Assembly (NCBI GenBank): GCA_041649635.1
Contig: JBAZMV010000001.1
Coordinates: 186,001-250,000 of the forward strand
Direction of reading: 5' to 3'
From: Dehalococcoidia bacterium
GTDB lineage: Bacteria > Chloroflexota > Dehalococcoidia > E44-bin15
Length of the DNA stretch: 64,000 nucleotides
Shown: one piece after another, positions 28,570 to 37,103 of the stretch
Numbering within the stretch: position 1 is the first letter of the stretch
Layout of the letters: each line of letters begins with the position of its first letter
The notes under the pieces: generated by a model
The model's database searches: none
Told to the model about the DNA's origin: nothing
What the model saw: the letters and a program-made list of their open reading frames with translations, nothing else
Position numbers and translations under genes: made by a program

Positions 28570-28596
28570 AAAGGCCCGCAGTGCCTTTGTTTTTTC
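28570..28596 (+). terminator. Attenuator-like hairpin in the folD leader
   Basis: AAAGGC, a 7-base loop and GCCTTT form a short hairpin (28570-28588), followed directly by GTTTTTT. It lies about 60 bases into the predicted folD transcript and 145 bases before the start codon, so it may control read-through into folD rather than end the convergent acpS operon, which ends at the other side. Confidence 0.5.
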
Positions 28597-28740
28597 ATTT
28601 TCCATTTTCCGGCAATGACGCCTTCAATTATGATGCAGTCACATTGTTATCCATATAGGTATTACCTTTTAACGACTAACAGCTTTTATGGCGGAGGTGA
28701 GTATAAGGAAAGGAATCAAGAGGAGCAAGGGTGACGTGAG

Positions 28741-29616
28741 ATGACGGCGGACATCATTTCGGGCACCATTATAGCCGCGCAAATTCGCAGCGAGCTCAAG
28801 GTTCGAATAGAAGAGCTTAGTTCAAAGGGGGTAATTCCCGGCCTTGCGATGGTGCGAGTAAGCGAGGACCCGGCCTCGATATCATATGTCAGAGGAAAAA
28901 GCAACGCCTGTGAAGAATTGGAGATATATTCCGAGACCATAGTGCTGCCGGAGGCGGCGACGGGGAAGCAACTGCTCGCGAAGATAGAAGAATTGAACCT
29001 TGAAAAGAAGTTCCACGGAATACTGGTGCAGCTGCCGCTGCCCGAACAAATCGATGTGGATGAAATAATAAGAGCCATCGATCCCAAGAAGGATGTCGAC
29101 GGCTTTCATCCCGAGAATGTGGGCAGGCTGTTGACAGGAAAACCTTACTTTGTGCCGTGTACGCCGCTGGGCATAATGGAATTACTGATTCGCAGCGGAA
29201 ATAAACCCGACGGAAAGCATGTTGTGATATGCGGACGCAGCAATCTGGTGGGCAAGCCCTTAATGGCTATCCTGATTCGGAAGACGCAGAACGCTAACGC
29301 TACTGTGACGATGGTACATACGGGAACGAACGATATGGCATCGTTCACCAGGCAGGCGGATATCCTGATAGCGGCGATGGGCAAGCCCAGGGCGATAACC
29401 GCCGATATGGTCAAAGAGGGGGTAGTGGTTATCGATGTCGGTGTGAACGAGGTGGGCGTAAGCAGTTCAGGCAAGCGCGTACTCGTAGGAGATACCGATT
29501 TCGAACAAATCAGGGAAAAGGCTAAGGCGATCACTCCGGTACCAGGTGGGGTGGGTCCAATGACAGTAACAATGCTCATGGCCAATACCATCAGGGCCGC
29601 AGAGTTGCAGGCTTAG
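28741..29616 (+). CDS. folD: Bifunctional methylene-THF dehydrogenase / methenyl-THF cyclohydrolase
   Basis: A 291-residue dimeric enzyme that interconverts methylene-, methenyl- and 10-formyl-tetrahydrofolate with NAD(P). The signatures are SYVRGKSNACEELE (residues about 40-53), PLPEQIDVDEII (about 97), DPKKDVDGFHP (about 117) and the nucleotide loop VVICGRSNLVGKP (about 159-171). It works with fhs, two genes downstream, in the methyl branch of acetogenic or anabolic C1 flow. The ATG at 28741 follows a purine-rich GAGGAGCAAGGGTGACGTGAG region. Confidence 0.95.
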   Translation: MTADIISGTIIAAQIRSELKVRIEELSSKGVIPGLAMVRVSEDPASISYVRGKSNACEELEIYSETIVLPEAATGKQLLAKIEELNLEKKFHGILVQLPLPEQIDVDEIIRAIDPKKDVDGFHPENVGRLLTGKPYFVPCTPLGIMELLIRSGNKPDGKHVVICGRSNLVGKPLMAILIRKTQNANATVTMVHTGTNDMASFTRQADILIAAMGKPRAITADMVKEGVVVIDVGVNEVGVSSSGKRVLVGDTDFEQIREKAKAITPVPGGVGPMTVTMLMANTIRAAELQA

Positions 29617-29655
29617 TCGATAATAATACAAGCCAATCAAATATAAGGAGGAAAA

Positions 29656-30597
29656 ATGGCAGAAGAGAAGAAAGCAGCACCGGATCTCAAATCGGTACCA
29701 GGGTCGGTAGATATGATGAACTACCCCACCGAGGCAGGTTTCGAAGAGTACCTGTTCGACTGGGAAGAGTTCAAAATTATGGCGCGCGCCACTTTTAAGA
29801 CACAGTTCGGCGGCAAGCCTCCGACACGCGAGCAGTTCAAGGAGATCAAGAAACAGGGTTTCATGCCCGGGCACACCAATCCGGAAGACCTGGTTAAGAC
29901 AATGGACGAGGCCGGATTCGACTATGTATTGCTGTGCGATGTGAAGATGTGGTCATACTACTTCCACCATCAGATCATCATGGACTACGGCATCGAGCCC
30001 ATCAACGAGCTGGTAAAGAAGGGCAAAGGCCGCCTTATCGGCGCCGCCAGCTACAACCCGTTCCGCATCGACCAGAGCCTTCGCGATATCGAGAAGAGCG
30101 TCAAAGAGTACGGGTTCAAGTATGTTTACATGCACCCGATAACTTTCGGCCTCTCCTTCGGCGATGCGAAGCTGTATCCCGTTTACGCAAAGTGCAGCGA
30201 GCTTGGTATCCCTATCGGAATGCAGGTCGGACACTCGGCCGAGCCTCTGCCCAGCTGGGTCGGACATCCGATGGAGGTCGACAAGGTCGCTATCGACTTC
30301 CCCAACCTCAAGATCAACATGTCGCACACCGGCTACCCGTGGGTTGACGAGTGGTGCTCCATGATCTTCAGGCATCCCAATGTCTACGGCGATATCTCGG
30401 CCTACAACCCGCGCAACCTGACCCCGGATATCGTGTCATTCTTCAACAGCAGCCGCGGCCGCGAGAAGGTCATGTTCGGCTCCAACAGCTACGGCTTGAA
30501 GCTGACCAAGGGCCAGTTCCTGGATCTGCCTATCAAGGACGAGACCAAGAAGCGCGTACTCGGCCAGAACGCGAAAGAGTTCTTAGGCCTGAAATAA
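29656..30597 (+). CDS. Metal-dependent amidohydrolase-family protein
   Basis: A 313-residue TIM-barrel enzyme of the amidohydrolase 2 type. The barrel is visible through DVKMWSYYFHH (about residue 96), YVYMHPITFGLSFGD (about 156), QVGHSAEPLPSW (about 193) and NMSHTGYPWVDEW (about 217), where the His residues would bind metal. The N-terminal H-x-H is not obvious, as in decarboxylase-like members. A decarboxylase or hydrolase is likely; the substrate is unknown. It lies 39 bases after folD and just before the terminator at 30619, between the two folate enzymes. Confidence 0.82.
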   Translation: MAEEKKAAPDLKSVPGSVDMMNYPTEAGFEEYLFDWEEFKIMARATFKTQFGGKPPTREQFKEIKKQGFMPGHTNPEDLVKTMDEAGFDYVLLCDVKMWSYYFHHQIIMDYGIEPINELVKKGKGRLIGAASYNPFRIDQSLRDIEKSVKEYGFKYVYMHPITFGLSFGDAKLYPVYAKCSELGIPIGMQVGHSAEPLPSWVGHPMEVDKVAIDFPNLKINMSHTGYPWVDEWCSMIFRHPNVYGDISAYNPRNLTPDIVSFFNSSRGREKVMFGSNSYGLKLTKGQFLDLPIKDETKKRVLGQNAKEFLGLK

Positions 30598-30618
30598 TCA
30601 GATTCAGCGCTATCGAGA

Positions 30619-30650
30619 AGGGGCGGCGCGCAAGCGCCGCTCCTTTTTTA
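30619..30650 (+). terminator. Intrinsic terminator of the folD-hydrolase operon
   Basis: AGGGGCGGCG (30619-30628) pairs with CGCCGCTCCT (30635-30644), a 10-bp stem with one G-T pair, followed by TTTTTT. It closes the unit that starts at folD and lies 21 bases after the hydrolase stop. Confidence 0.9.
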
Positions 30651-30680
30651 TTTGGTCGTTGGGAGTCGCGTCGATTTTCA

Positions 30681-30870
30681 ACCCCCTTTATCCCCCAATC
30701 TTGGGGGAATTTAAAAAGAATAGGGGACACCCCTAAAACCCCGGCAGGAGAAAACTCTCCTGCACCTCTATCTGTCATGGAATCCTTCCAGAATATAAAT
30801 GTCTGGAAGGATTCCATGATATTGAGGTATATGGAAGGACGACGTGGCAATCTCTCCATTTAGGAGCGAC
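30681..30870. repeat. Nested repeats upstream of fhs
   Basis: 30681-30768 is a copy of the CCCCCAATCTTGGGGG repeat with the downstream AGGAGAAAACTCTCCT hairpin. 30777-30818 is the GGAATCCTTCCAG...CTGGAAGGATTCC palindrome, and 30837-30860 has GACGTGGCAATCTCTCC of the MITE family. Related copies are at 19.8 and 38.4 kb. Confidence 0.75.
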
Positions 30871-30945
30871 AAATGATTGCGGTGGGTCGAGACCAGCCTT
30901 ACATCGCTCCAGCCGGAATCCGTACATGCCGGTCTGGCAGGTAAT

Positions 30946-30974
30946 CGACATTAATACTGGCTTGCCTATATAAT
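30946..30974 (+). promoter_or_regulatory. Sigma-70 promoter of fhs
   Basis: TCGACA (30946-30951), a 17-base spacer and TATAAT (30969-30974). The ATG at 31004 lies about 23 bases beyond the predicted start of transcription, with AAGAGG as ribosome site. fhs is therefore transcribed apart from the folD operon. Confidence 0.72.
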
Positions 30975-31003
30975 AGGTAGCGATATTTCGGTAAGAGGCC
31001 GAC

Positions 31004-32767
31004 ATGGCGTACGACGTAACCAAATTGAAAGATTGGCAGATAGCCGAGGCGGCAGAGGCCAACATGCCCACCGTCGAAGACTGGCGCGAGAAGCTCAGCC
31101 TTAAGAGGGATGAACTGATTCCTTACGGCAGGCTCAGCCGCCTCGATTTCGCAAAGATTTACAAACGTTTGAAGAAGAAGCCCAACGGCAAATATATCGA
31201 GGTCACCGCTATAACCCCCACCCCGCTGGGCGAGGGCAAGACCACCACCACCATGGGGCTCCTCGAGGGGCTGGGTAAGCGCGGCAAGAGCGCGGGGGGG
31301 TGCATCCGCCAGCCGTCGGGCGGGCCAACGATGAACATCAAGGGCACGGCCGCCGGCGGCGGCAACGCCCTCCTCATCCCCATGACCGAATTCTCCATGG
31401 GGCTCACCGGCGAGATCAACGACATCATGAACGCCCATAATCTGGCCATGGTGGCCCTGAACGCGCGAATGCAGCACGAGCGCAACTACGATGACGAGCA
31501 ACTGCAGAAGCTGAGCCACATGCGCCGACTGGACATAGACCCGGATAGGGTGCAGATGGGCTGGGTCATAGACTTCTGCGCCCAGGGGCTGCGCAACATC
31601 ATGACAGGGCTGGGCGGCAGCAAGGACGGCTTCACCATGCGCTCGAAGTTCGAGATTACACCGAGCTCGGAATTGATGGCGATACTTTCAGTCGCTAAAG
31701 ACCTCAAGGATGTGCGAGAGCGCATCGATAATATAACCATCGCCTTCAGCAAATCTGGCGAGCCGGTCACCATACGCGATCTCGAAGTAGGTGGTGCCAT
31801 GACCGCATGGCTGCGCAACGCGATAAATCCCACGCTGTGCTGCACGGTCGAATACCAGCCCTGTATGGTGCACACCGGCCCCTTCGCCAATATCGCTATC
31901 GGCCAGTCGTCCATCGTGGCGGACCTTCTCGGGCTCAAGATGTTCGATTACCACGTCACGGAGAGCGGCTTTGCTACTGATATGGGCTTCGAGAAATTCT
32001 GGAACGTTAAGTGCCGATTAAGCGGACTGAGACCGCATGTGTCGGTGCTGACTACGACCGTCCGCGCGCTCAAGATGCACGGCGGCGGCCCCGCCGTCGT
32101 CGCGGGGAAGCCCCTGCCCGACGATTATCACAGTGAAAACCTGGCGCTCCTGGAGAAGGGTCTGCCGAACCTGCTGCACCATATAAATATCGTGAAGAAG
32201 TCCGGCGTAAACGTTGTCGTCTGCATCAACTGCTTCAGCAGCGATACAAAGGCCGAGATCGCCATGGTCAAGAAGGCCGCTGAGGGCGCCGGCGTTCGTT
32301 GCACAGTTGCGAATCACTGGGAAAAGGGTGGTGATGGAGCCCTCGATCTGGCCGACGCGGTTATCGAGGCATGCGAAAAGAAAGTTGATTTCAAATTCCT
32401 CTATCCTCAGGATATGAAGCTGCGGAAGAAGGTCGACAAGATAGCGAAAGAGATATACGGCGCCGACGGCGTATCCTGGACGCCGGAGGCCGAGGCCAAG
32501 GCGAAGTCGCTCGAGGCCGATCGCAGGTATGACGACTACTCGACCGTAATGGTGAAGACGCAGTTCAGCCTGAGCCATGAGCCAACCTGGAAGGGAGTTC
32601 CCGCGGGCTGGACGCTGCCGATAAGAGACGTACTCATTTACACGGGCGCAAAGTTCATATGTCCAGTTTCCGGCGATATAAGCCTCATGCCGGGGACGGG
32701 CTCCAACCCGTCCTTCAGGCGCATCGACGTTGATACCGATACAGGCAGGGTAATAGGGCTGGCTTAA
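31004..32767 (+). CDS. fhs: Formate--tetrahydrofolate ligase
   Basis: A 587-residue enzyme that makes 10-formyl-THF from formate, THF and ATP, the entry of formate into the methyl branch of the Wood-Ljungdahl pathway or into purine synthesis. The signature [16 protein letters not shown] (residues about 73-88) is the P-loop, and the neighbouring Gly-rich [10 protein letters not shown] fits the family. It is somewhat longer than the typical 555-560 residues. It complements folD at 28.7 kb; no other Wood-Ljungdahl gene is in the window. Confidence 0.96.
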   Translation: MAYDVTKLKDWQIAEAAEANMPTVEDWREKLSLKRDELIPYGRLSRLDFAKIYKRLKKKPNGKYIEVTAITPTPLGEGKTTTTMGLLEGLGKRGKSAGGCIRQPSGGPTMNIKGTAAGGGNALLIPMTEFSMGLTGEINDIMNAHNLAMVALNARMQHERNYDDEQLQKLSHMRRLDIDPDRVQMGWVIDFCAQGLRNIMTGLGGSKDGFTMRSKFEITPSSELMAILSVAKDLKDVRERIDNITIAFSKSGEPVTIRDLEVGGAMTAWLRNAINPTLCCTVEYQPCMVHTGPFANIAIGQSSIVADLLGLKMFDYHVTESGFATDMGFEKFWNVKCRLSGLRPHVSVLTTTVRALKMHGGGPAVVAGKPLPDDYHSENLALLEKGLPNLLHHINIVKKSGVNVVVCINCFSSDTKAEIAMVKKAAEGAGVRCTVANHWEKGGDGALDLADAVIEACEKKVDFKFLYPQDMKLRKKVDKIAKEIYGADGVSWTPEAEAKAKSLEADRRYDDYSTVMVKTQFSLSHEPTWKGVPAGWTLPIRDVLIYTGAKFICPVSGDISLMPGTGSNPSFRRIDVDTDTGRVIGLA

Positions 32768-32953
32768 CTGATGACAGCAATCGACGGGAATCATGAGTTG
32801 TAGTTCCCTTGTAAAGAAGCGGTGTCCACGTAGGGGCAGACCTGCGTGTCTGTCCATTGTGGGCGAACACATAGGTTCGCCCCTACCCGGTGATTAACGT
32901 ATGGGGGATTCCAGGGGGTTGATTAGCATTAATCGGGTGTCTTCTTAACAGAT
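32768..32953. repeat. GTAGGGGC palindrome between fhs and queA
   Basis: GTAGGGGCAGACCTGCGTG (32829-32847) and GGGCGAACACATAGGTTCGCCCC (32862-32884) are two palindromes of the interspersed family. No gene is seen; the queA promoter begins at 32954. Confidence 0.5.
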
Positions 32954-32983
32954 TCGACATCGTTAGTATTGCCCCTATATAAT
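32954..32983 (+). promoter_or_regulatory. queA promoter that implies a leaderless mRNA
   Basis: TCGACA (32954-32959), an 18-base spacer and the perfect TATAAT (32978-32983). The expected start of transcription, about seven bases on, coincides with the GTG start codon at 32990. No Shine-Dalgarno site precedes that GTG. Confidence 0.7.
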
Positions 32984-32989
32984 ATCTTC

Positions 32990-33994
32990 GTGAAAACAAG
33001 CGATTTCGACTACGAGCTGCCCCAGGAGCTTATAGCTCAGACGCCCATCGAGCAACGCGACTGTTCGCGTTTGCTGGTCGTTAACCGGACCGATGGTTCG
33101 ATAACTCACCGTCACTTCTACGATTTGCCCGATATGCTGCGCGAGGGCGATTTTCTCGTCTTCAACGACAGCCGAGTGCTTCCGGCGCGCCTGTTCGGGC
33201 ACAGGGTTGGCTATGAGGGGAAGGTCGAAGTGCTGCTGCTGCGCCGCATCGAGCCCTGTCTATGGGAGGTGCTGGTCAAGCCGTCGCGGCGCATAGACGC
33301 CGGCGCACGCATCCAGCTCGACGGATTGCTGTGCGAAGTCATCGAGCGAAAGGAGGGAGCGATACGCGTCGTCCGCTTCTCCGATGAGGATGCGCTGGAG
33401 AAGGCGGGGAAAGTCCCGTTGCCGCCGTACATTCGCCGCCCCGTCGACAACCCGGAAAGATATCAGACGGTATATGCTCGTGTGAAGGGCAGCGCCGCCG
33501 CGCCCACCGCCGGGTTGCATTTCACGCCCGATCTGCTGCATCGCCTCGAAGCTAAAGGCGTCGACTTCGCTTTTGTCACTCTTCACGTAGGGCTTGACAC
33601 GTTTGTTCCGGTGCGTGTCGACGATCCGGAAAGACATCACATACATCGCGAGTACTGCCAACTTTCACCTGAGGTCGCGCAACGATTGTCGGAAGCTAAA
33701 TCGCAGGGCCGACGCATCGTAGCGGTGGGCACGACTTCGGTGCGGGTGCTGGAGCAGGCGTCGCTCGACGGCGCGATACGCCCCTTCGACGGCTGGGCAG
33801 ACCTGTTCATACTGCCGGGATACAAGTTCAACGCCGTCGATGTAATGCTGACGAACTTCCATCTGCCTCGCACTACGCTGATAATGATGGTATCCGCATT
33901 CGCCGGTCGCGACTTGGTATCGAAAGCATACGATGAGGCGATAAAAGAGAGATATCGCTTCTACAGCTTCGGGGACGCGATGCTGATATTGTAG
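32990..33994 (+). CDS. queA: S-adenosylmethionine:tRNA ribosyltransferase-isomerase
   Basis: A 334-residue enzyme that transfers and isomerises the ribose of SAM onto preQ1-modified tRNA to give epoxyqueuosine. The start GTG 32990 gives the family's usual beginning (M/V)KTSDFDYELP. Other signatures are SAAAPTAGLHFTPDLL (about residue 170), TLHVGLDTFVPV (about 200), TTSVRVLEQ (about 250) and TNFHLPRTTLIMMVSAFAG (about 293). Queuosine modifies tRNAs for Asp, Asn, His and Tyr. It reaches to within seven bases of the convergent cohesin-like gene. Confidence 0.96.
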   Translation: MKTSDFDYELPQELIAQTPIEQRDCSRLLVVNRTDGSITHRHFYDLPDMLREGDFLVFNDSRVLPARLFGHRVGYEGKVEVLLLRRIEPCLWEVLVKPSRRIDAGARIQLDGLLCEVIERKEGAIRVVRFSDEDALEKAGKVPLPPYIRRPVDNPERYQTVYARVKGSAAAPTAGLHFTPDLLHRLEAKGVDFAFVTLHVGLDTFVPVRVDDPERHHIHREYCQLSPEVAQRLSEAKSQGRRIVAVGTTSVRVLEQASLDGAIRPFDGWADLFILPGYKFNAVDVMLTNFHLPRTTLIMMVSAFAGRDLVSKAYDEAIKERYRFYSFGDAMLIL

Positions 33995-34000
33995 TAGTTC

Positions 34001-34879
34001 CTAATTCACAACGGTGACGGAGCCGTTTGTCCAGCCTACATTCGGGATAACGCTATCGACCCATGCCATCCATCTAATCAATGTGTGTTCTCCTACCGGA
34101 GAGCCGCGCCCTTCAACGAATGATAGCTGGCTTGTCCCCGCGGCGACTGCCGTGAAGGTAACCCTGCAAAGCATGCCCGACCCGCTTGCACCATAGCCAT
34201 TATTCTCGTTGTTCGCCCAATCAGCGTTGTCCCATACCACGCGTATGAGTCCTGATTCCATTATCTGATAAAAAACTTTCGTGGGGTTGAACTGACTCCC
34301 CCAGTTAACTGCTATCGATCCTTCCATCTCAATAATGTTTGCGTTGAAACTCAAATCGAAGTAGGCGAAAGTTAGATAGGTTGCCTGCTCTATATTGATA
34401 TCGACACTGAACTGGCTATCTCGCTGCACCTGGCTTGCCGTGCTGATCGACACGACAGTCGTCAGCGTTTGGGTCGAAGTAGGAGTAGCTGTTGGCGTAG
34501 TTGTCGATGTCGGCAGTGTTCCTCCTCCGCCACCTCCGCCCGAAGGCGTCGAAGTCGGTTCAGGCGTTGGCGTGGCTCCGGGCAGCGTTGCGGTAGGTGT
34601 TGCCGTTTGAGTCGGCCCCGGTGTCGGCGAGGAAGATGTTGGCACGGGCGTCTGGCCCGGGGCGGACGTAGCTGTGGGAGGATATGTAGCTGTCGGCGTT
34701 GCGTCAAGGTATGCGGTAGAGCCCGGTTGATATGTCGGGGTAGCTATGGCGGTATCGCCCGGCTGCAGGGTTGATGTGGAGGTGGGAGATTTGCCGGCAA
34801 ACTGGACTATAACAACGGTGATATTAATCGCGATTACGATTAAAAAGGCGATTATTGCGATTTTCACGTTTACTTTCAT
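34001..34879 (-). CDS. Membrane-anchored protein with Thr/Pro stalk and cohesin-like domain
   Basis: A 292-residue surface protein. A single N-terminal transmembrane helix (residues 7-28) is followed by a Thr/Pro/Ser-rich stalk (about 30-140, with a run of seven Gly) and a C-terminal beta-sandwich (about 143-292). The latter begins VSISTASQVQRDSQFSVDI and contains the pattern GMLCRVTFTAVAAGTSQLSF, the classic cohesin fold that binds dockerin modules. No dockerin-bearing gene is visible in the window, so its partner is unknown. The protein would project outside the cell and dock enzymes or other surface proteins. Confidence 0.78.
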   Translation of the reverse strand: MKVNVKIAIIAFLIVIAINITVVIVQFAGKSPTSTSTLQPGDTAIATPTYQPGSTAYLDATPTATYPPTATSAPGQTPVPTSSSPTPGPTQTATPTATLPGATPTPEPTSTPSGGGGGGGTLPTSTTTPTATPTSTQTLTTVVSISTASQVQRDSQFSVDINIEQATYLTFAYFDLSFNANIIEMEGSIAVNWGSQFNPTKVFYQIMESGLIRVVWDNADWANNENNGYGASGSGMLCRVTFTAVAAGTSQLSFVEGRGSPVGEHTLIRWMAWVDSVIPNVGWTNGSVTVVN

Positions 34880-34913
34880 TGGTATGAACCCCGTGTATTG
34901 CGAACAAATTCAG

Positions 34914-34941
34914 AGTATACATGGATGTGGTGTTTTGTCAA
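34914..34941 (-). promoter_or_regulatory. Promoter of the cohesin-like gene
   Basis: TTGACA (34941-34936), a 16-base spacer and TATACT (34919-34914) on the minus strand, 35 bases ahead of the ATG. Confidence 0.72.
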
Positions 34942-34972
34942 ATAGAGAAATGAATCCGCGCTCCCGATTGTG

Positions 34973-34981
34973 TGCTATAAT
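34973..34981 (+). promoter_or_regulatory. Extended -10 promoter for the MFS gene
   Basis: TGC-TATAAT (34973-34981) is a perfect -10 with an extended TGN. The -35 region is poor. The ATG at 35028 would be about 40 bases downstream, with AAGAG as ribosome site. The promoters for the divergent genes lie back to back. Confidence 0.5.
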
Positions 34982-35027
34982 CTCAATCGTATGCCGAATA
35001 TAACTCGACCCGTGAAAAGAGCTCAGC

Positions 35028-36332
35028 ATGCCGGACACTAAGAAGAAGGTTTTCTACGGCTGGTTCGTTGTTGCCGGCGCGTGGATATCTACCTTCGTCT
35101 GCTCTGACGCGCTGGGCTCGTTCAATATATTCGGCCCGGAGCTGACCAAGCCCGTGTCGCAGGGCGGCCTGGGCCAGTCGATGGGGGTGCTGTCTGTCGC
35201 CTATTCCATCGACATGATCGTGATGGCGGCGTTCTCGGTTGTAGCAGGCATGCTTGTCGACCGTTTCGGGCTGAGGCGGCTCATGGTCATCGGAGCCATC
35301 ATCGCAGGGACGGGATTCATCCTGCTGAGCCAGATAAATCATGTCTGGCAATTCTACGTTCTATATGGAATCATCGCACCCGCCGGCGTGGCCTTCGGCC
35401 ACGTCGTGCCGTCGGTGTCGACCGTCCGCCGCTGGTTCATGCGGAGGGCGGCGCTGGCGGTAAGCCTGGCTATGACCGGCTCAGGCATCGGCGTTGTGGT
35501 ACTCGTGCCGCTGTTCTACATGCTGATAGAGAGGTCGGGCTGGAGCGCGGCCTATATCGTGATGGGGACGACCATCGCCGCGGGCATGATAATCGGCAGC
35601 ATGCTCATGCGCAAAGACCCCGAATCGCAGGGCACATATCCAGACGGTATAGAGGCAACCGCGTCGGAGATTGCGGCAAGGCCCGATTTCGCCGCGCGCA
35701 GCCAGCGCTGGACCGTAAAGGAAGCCCTCAAAACGCGCACCTGGTGGCTGTTCCTCTTCGCTCAGTTCTACTACCTGGCCGTGCTGGGATTCATCGGCCA
35801 TATCAAGTACTGGGGCACGGAGGATTTGAACCTTTCCAGCGGCTTTTGCGTTGCCATGGTCAGCGTACTTGTGGGGGCGGCGGCGGCCAGCAGGCTCATA
35901 GCCGGCATCATATCTGACTGGTCGATGAAGAAATTCAATGTCACCCGCAAACCGGTGCTGTACGCGTGTACTTTCCTGGTGGCAATCGGCAGCGTTGTTG
36001 CCATTCAGATCGGCGCCGGTAATCATTCTGGGATGATTGCGGTGGCAATACTGGTCGGCATGGGCTACGGCATCGGCATGGCCATGTTCCCCACGTATCT
36101 GGGCGATCTCTTCGGCGTGGTCAGTGTGCCCAAGCTTTACGGCATAATGTATCTTATGAGCGCCGGCGTCATCGGCGGCATCGGCCCCTCGCTATTCGGA
36201 TTTATCCACGACGCCGCGGGTTCGTACGATACCGCTTTTCTGATCACGGCGATAATGTGCACGGTCTCCGCCGTCTTCCTGTTCCTCATCAAGCCGCCGC
36301 GCAAGGTATCTATCGAGCCTTCATCTGCTTAA
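35028..36332 (+). CDS. MFS transporter, oxalate/formate antiporter (OFA)-like
   Basis: A 434-residue 12-helix transporter. It has FYGWFVVAGAWISTF at the N-terminus, the MFS A-loop DRFGLRRLMV (about residue 80) and the second copy-like DWSMKKFNVTRKP (about 305). The GIGMAMFPTYLGDLFG segment is typical of the OFA family, which exchanges carboxylates such as oxalate and formate, but the substrate cannot be assigned. Formate would fit fhs nearby. It is convergent with cobB and overlaps it by 23 bases. Confidence 0.85.
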   Translation: MPDTKKKVFYGWFVVAGAWISTFVCSDALGSFNIFGPELTKPVSQGGLGQSMGVLSVAYSIDMIVMAAFSVVAGMLVDRFGLRRLMVIGAIIAGTGFILLSQINHVWQFYVLYGIIAPAGVAFGHVVPSVSTVRRWFMRRAALAVSLAMTGSGIGVVVLVPLFYMLIERSGWSAAYIVMGTTIAAGMIIGSMLMRKDPESQGTYPDGIEATASEIAARPDFAARSQRWTVKEALKTRTWWLFLFAQFYYLAVLGFIGHIKYWGTEDLNLSSGFCVAMVSVLVGAAAASRLIAGIISDWSMKKFNVTRKPVLYACTFLVAIGSVVAIQIGAGNHSGMIAVAILVGMGYGIGMAMFPTYLGDLFGVVSVPKLYGIMYLMSAGVIGGIGPSLFGFIHDAAGSYDTAFLITAIMCTVSAVFLFLIKPPRKVSIEPSSA

Positions 36333-37086
36333 TGCGCTCGATTAAAAGCGGAAAGCACTCCGCCGCCGGCGCCCTCAGTATCACATCGCATATCTCAGTG
36401 AACGGCGTCTCGTAGGGATTAACCTCGATTAGCTTTGCTCCGCGGTGTTTCGCCGTCGATGGAAATCCTGCGGCAGGGTACACCGTCCCCGATGTGCCGA
36501 GGAGTATCATGCAGTCGCACTTGTAAGTCTCTTCCTGGCAGCGGTCCAGCACCCGTGGCGGTATCGGCTCGCCGAACATTACGCCGTCGGTCTTGATGAG
36601 GCCGCCGCAGGGGCAGTGGGGCGGCAGCACCTCCCGGCTTATCTCGTCCATCTCATATTGGGCATGGCAGGCGATGCAGCGCAGCTTGAACATATTGCCG
36701 TGTATCTCGGATAGTTTCTTGCTGCCGGCCCGCACGTGCAGATTGTCCACGTTCTGCGAAATGATGTGCTTGAGCACGCCGAGCTGCTCCATCTCGGTGA
36801 GGGCGTAGTGGGCGGGGTTGGGCACGGCGTTCTGTATCGTTTCAACGAGTTCCTTCATATAGCCCTGGGGTTTGGTGTATTTTTCCCACCAGTCCTTGGG
36901 GTCGTCTAGGAAACGCTCAAAGCTGCTCCCCTCCGGCTCGCCGTACTTTGTCCACAGCCCGCCCGGCCCGCGGAAGGGCGGTATGCCGCTTTCCACGCTC
37001 ATGCCCGCACCCACAAGCGCGATGACGTAGTCCAATTTCAATATAGTCTGCGCTGCTTCATCTATTGCATCAGTTAGACTCGACAT
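36310..37086 (-). CDS. cobB: Sirtuin NAD-dependent protein deacylase
   Basis: A 258-residue SIR2 family enzyme that removes acyl groups from lysines with NAD. The NAD pocket is GAGMSVESGIPPFRG (residues about 26-40), the catalytic loop SQNVDNLHVRAGS and HGN (about 118-137), and the zinc site uses CIAC and CPCG. Deacetylation of acetyl-CoA synthetase is the classic role. The start at 37086 has no strong ribosome site. It overlaps the MFS gene at its 3' end. Confidence 0.93.
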   Translation of the reverse strand: MSSLTDAIDEAAQTILKLDYVIALVGAGMSVESGIPPFRGPGGLWTKYGEPEGSSFERFLDDPKDWWEKYTKPQGYMKELVETIQNAVPNPAHYALTEMEQLGVLKHIISQNVDNLHVRAGSKKLSEIHGNMFKLRCIACHAQYEMDEISREVLPPHCPCGGLIKTDGVMFGEPIPPRVLDRCQEETYKCDCMILLGTSGTVYPAAGFPSTAKHRGAKLIEVNPYETPFTEICDVILRAPAAECFPLLIERIKQMKAR

Positions 37087-37103
37087 AAAATAACCTCGCC
37101 CAA

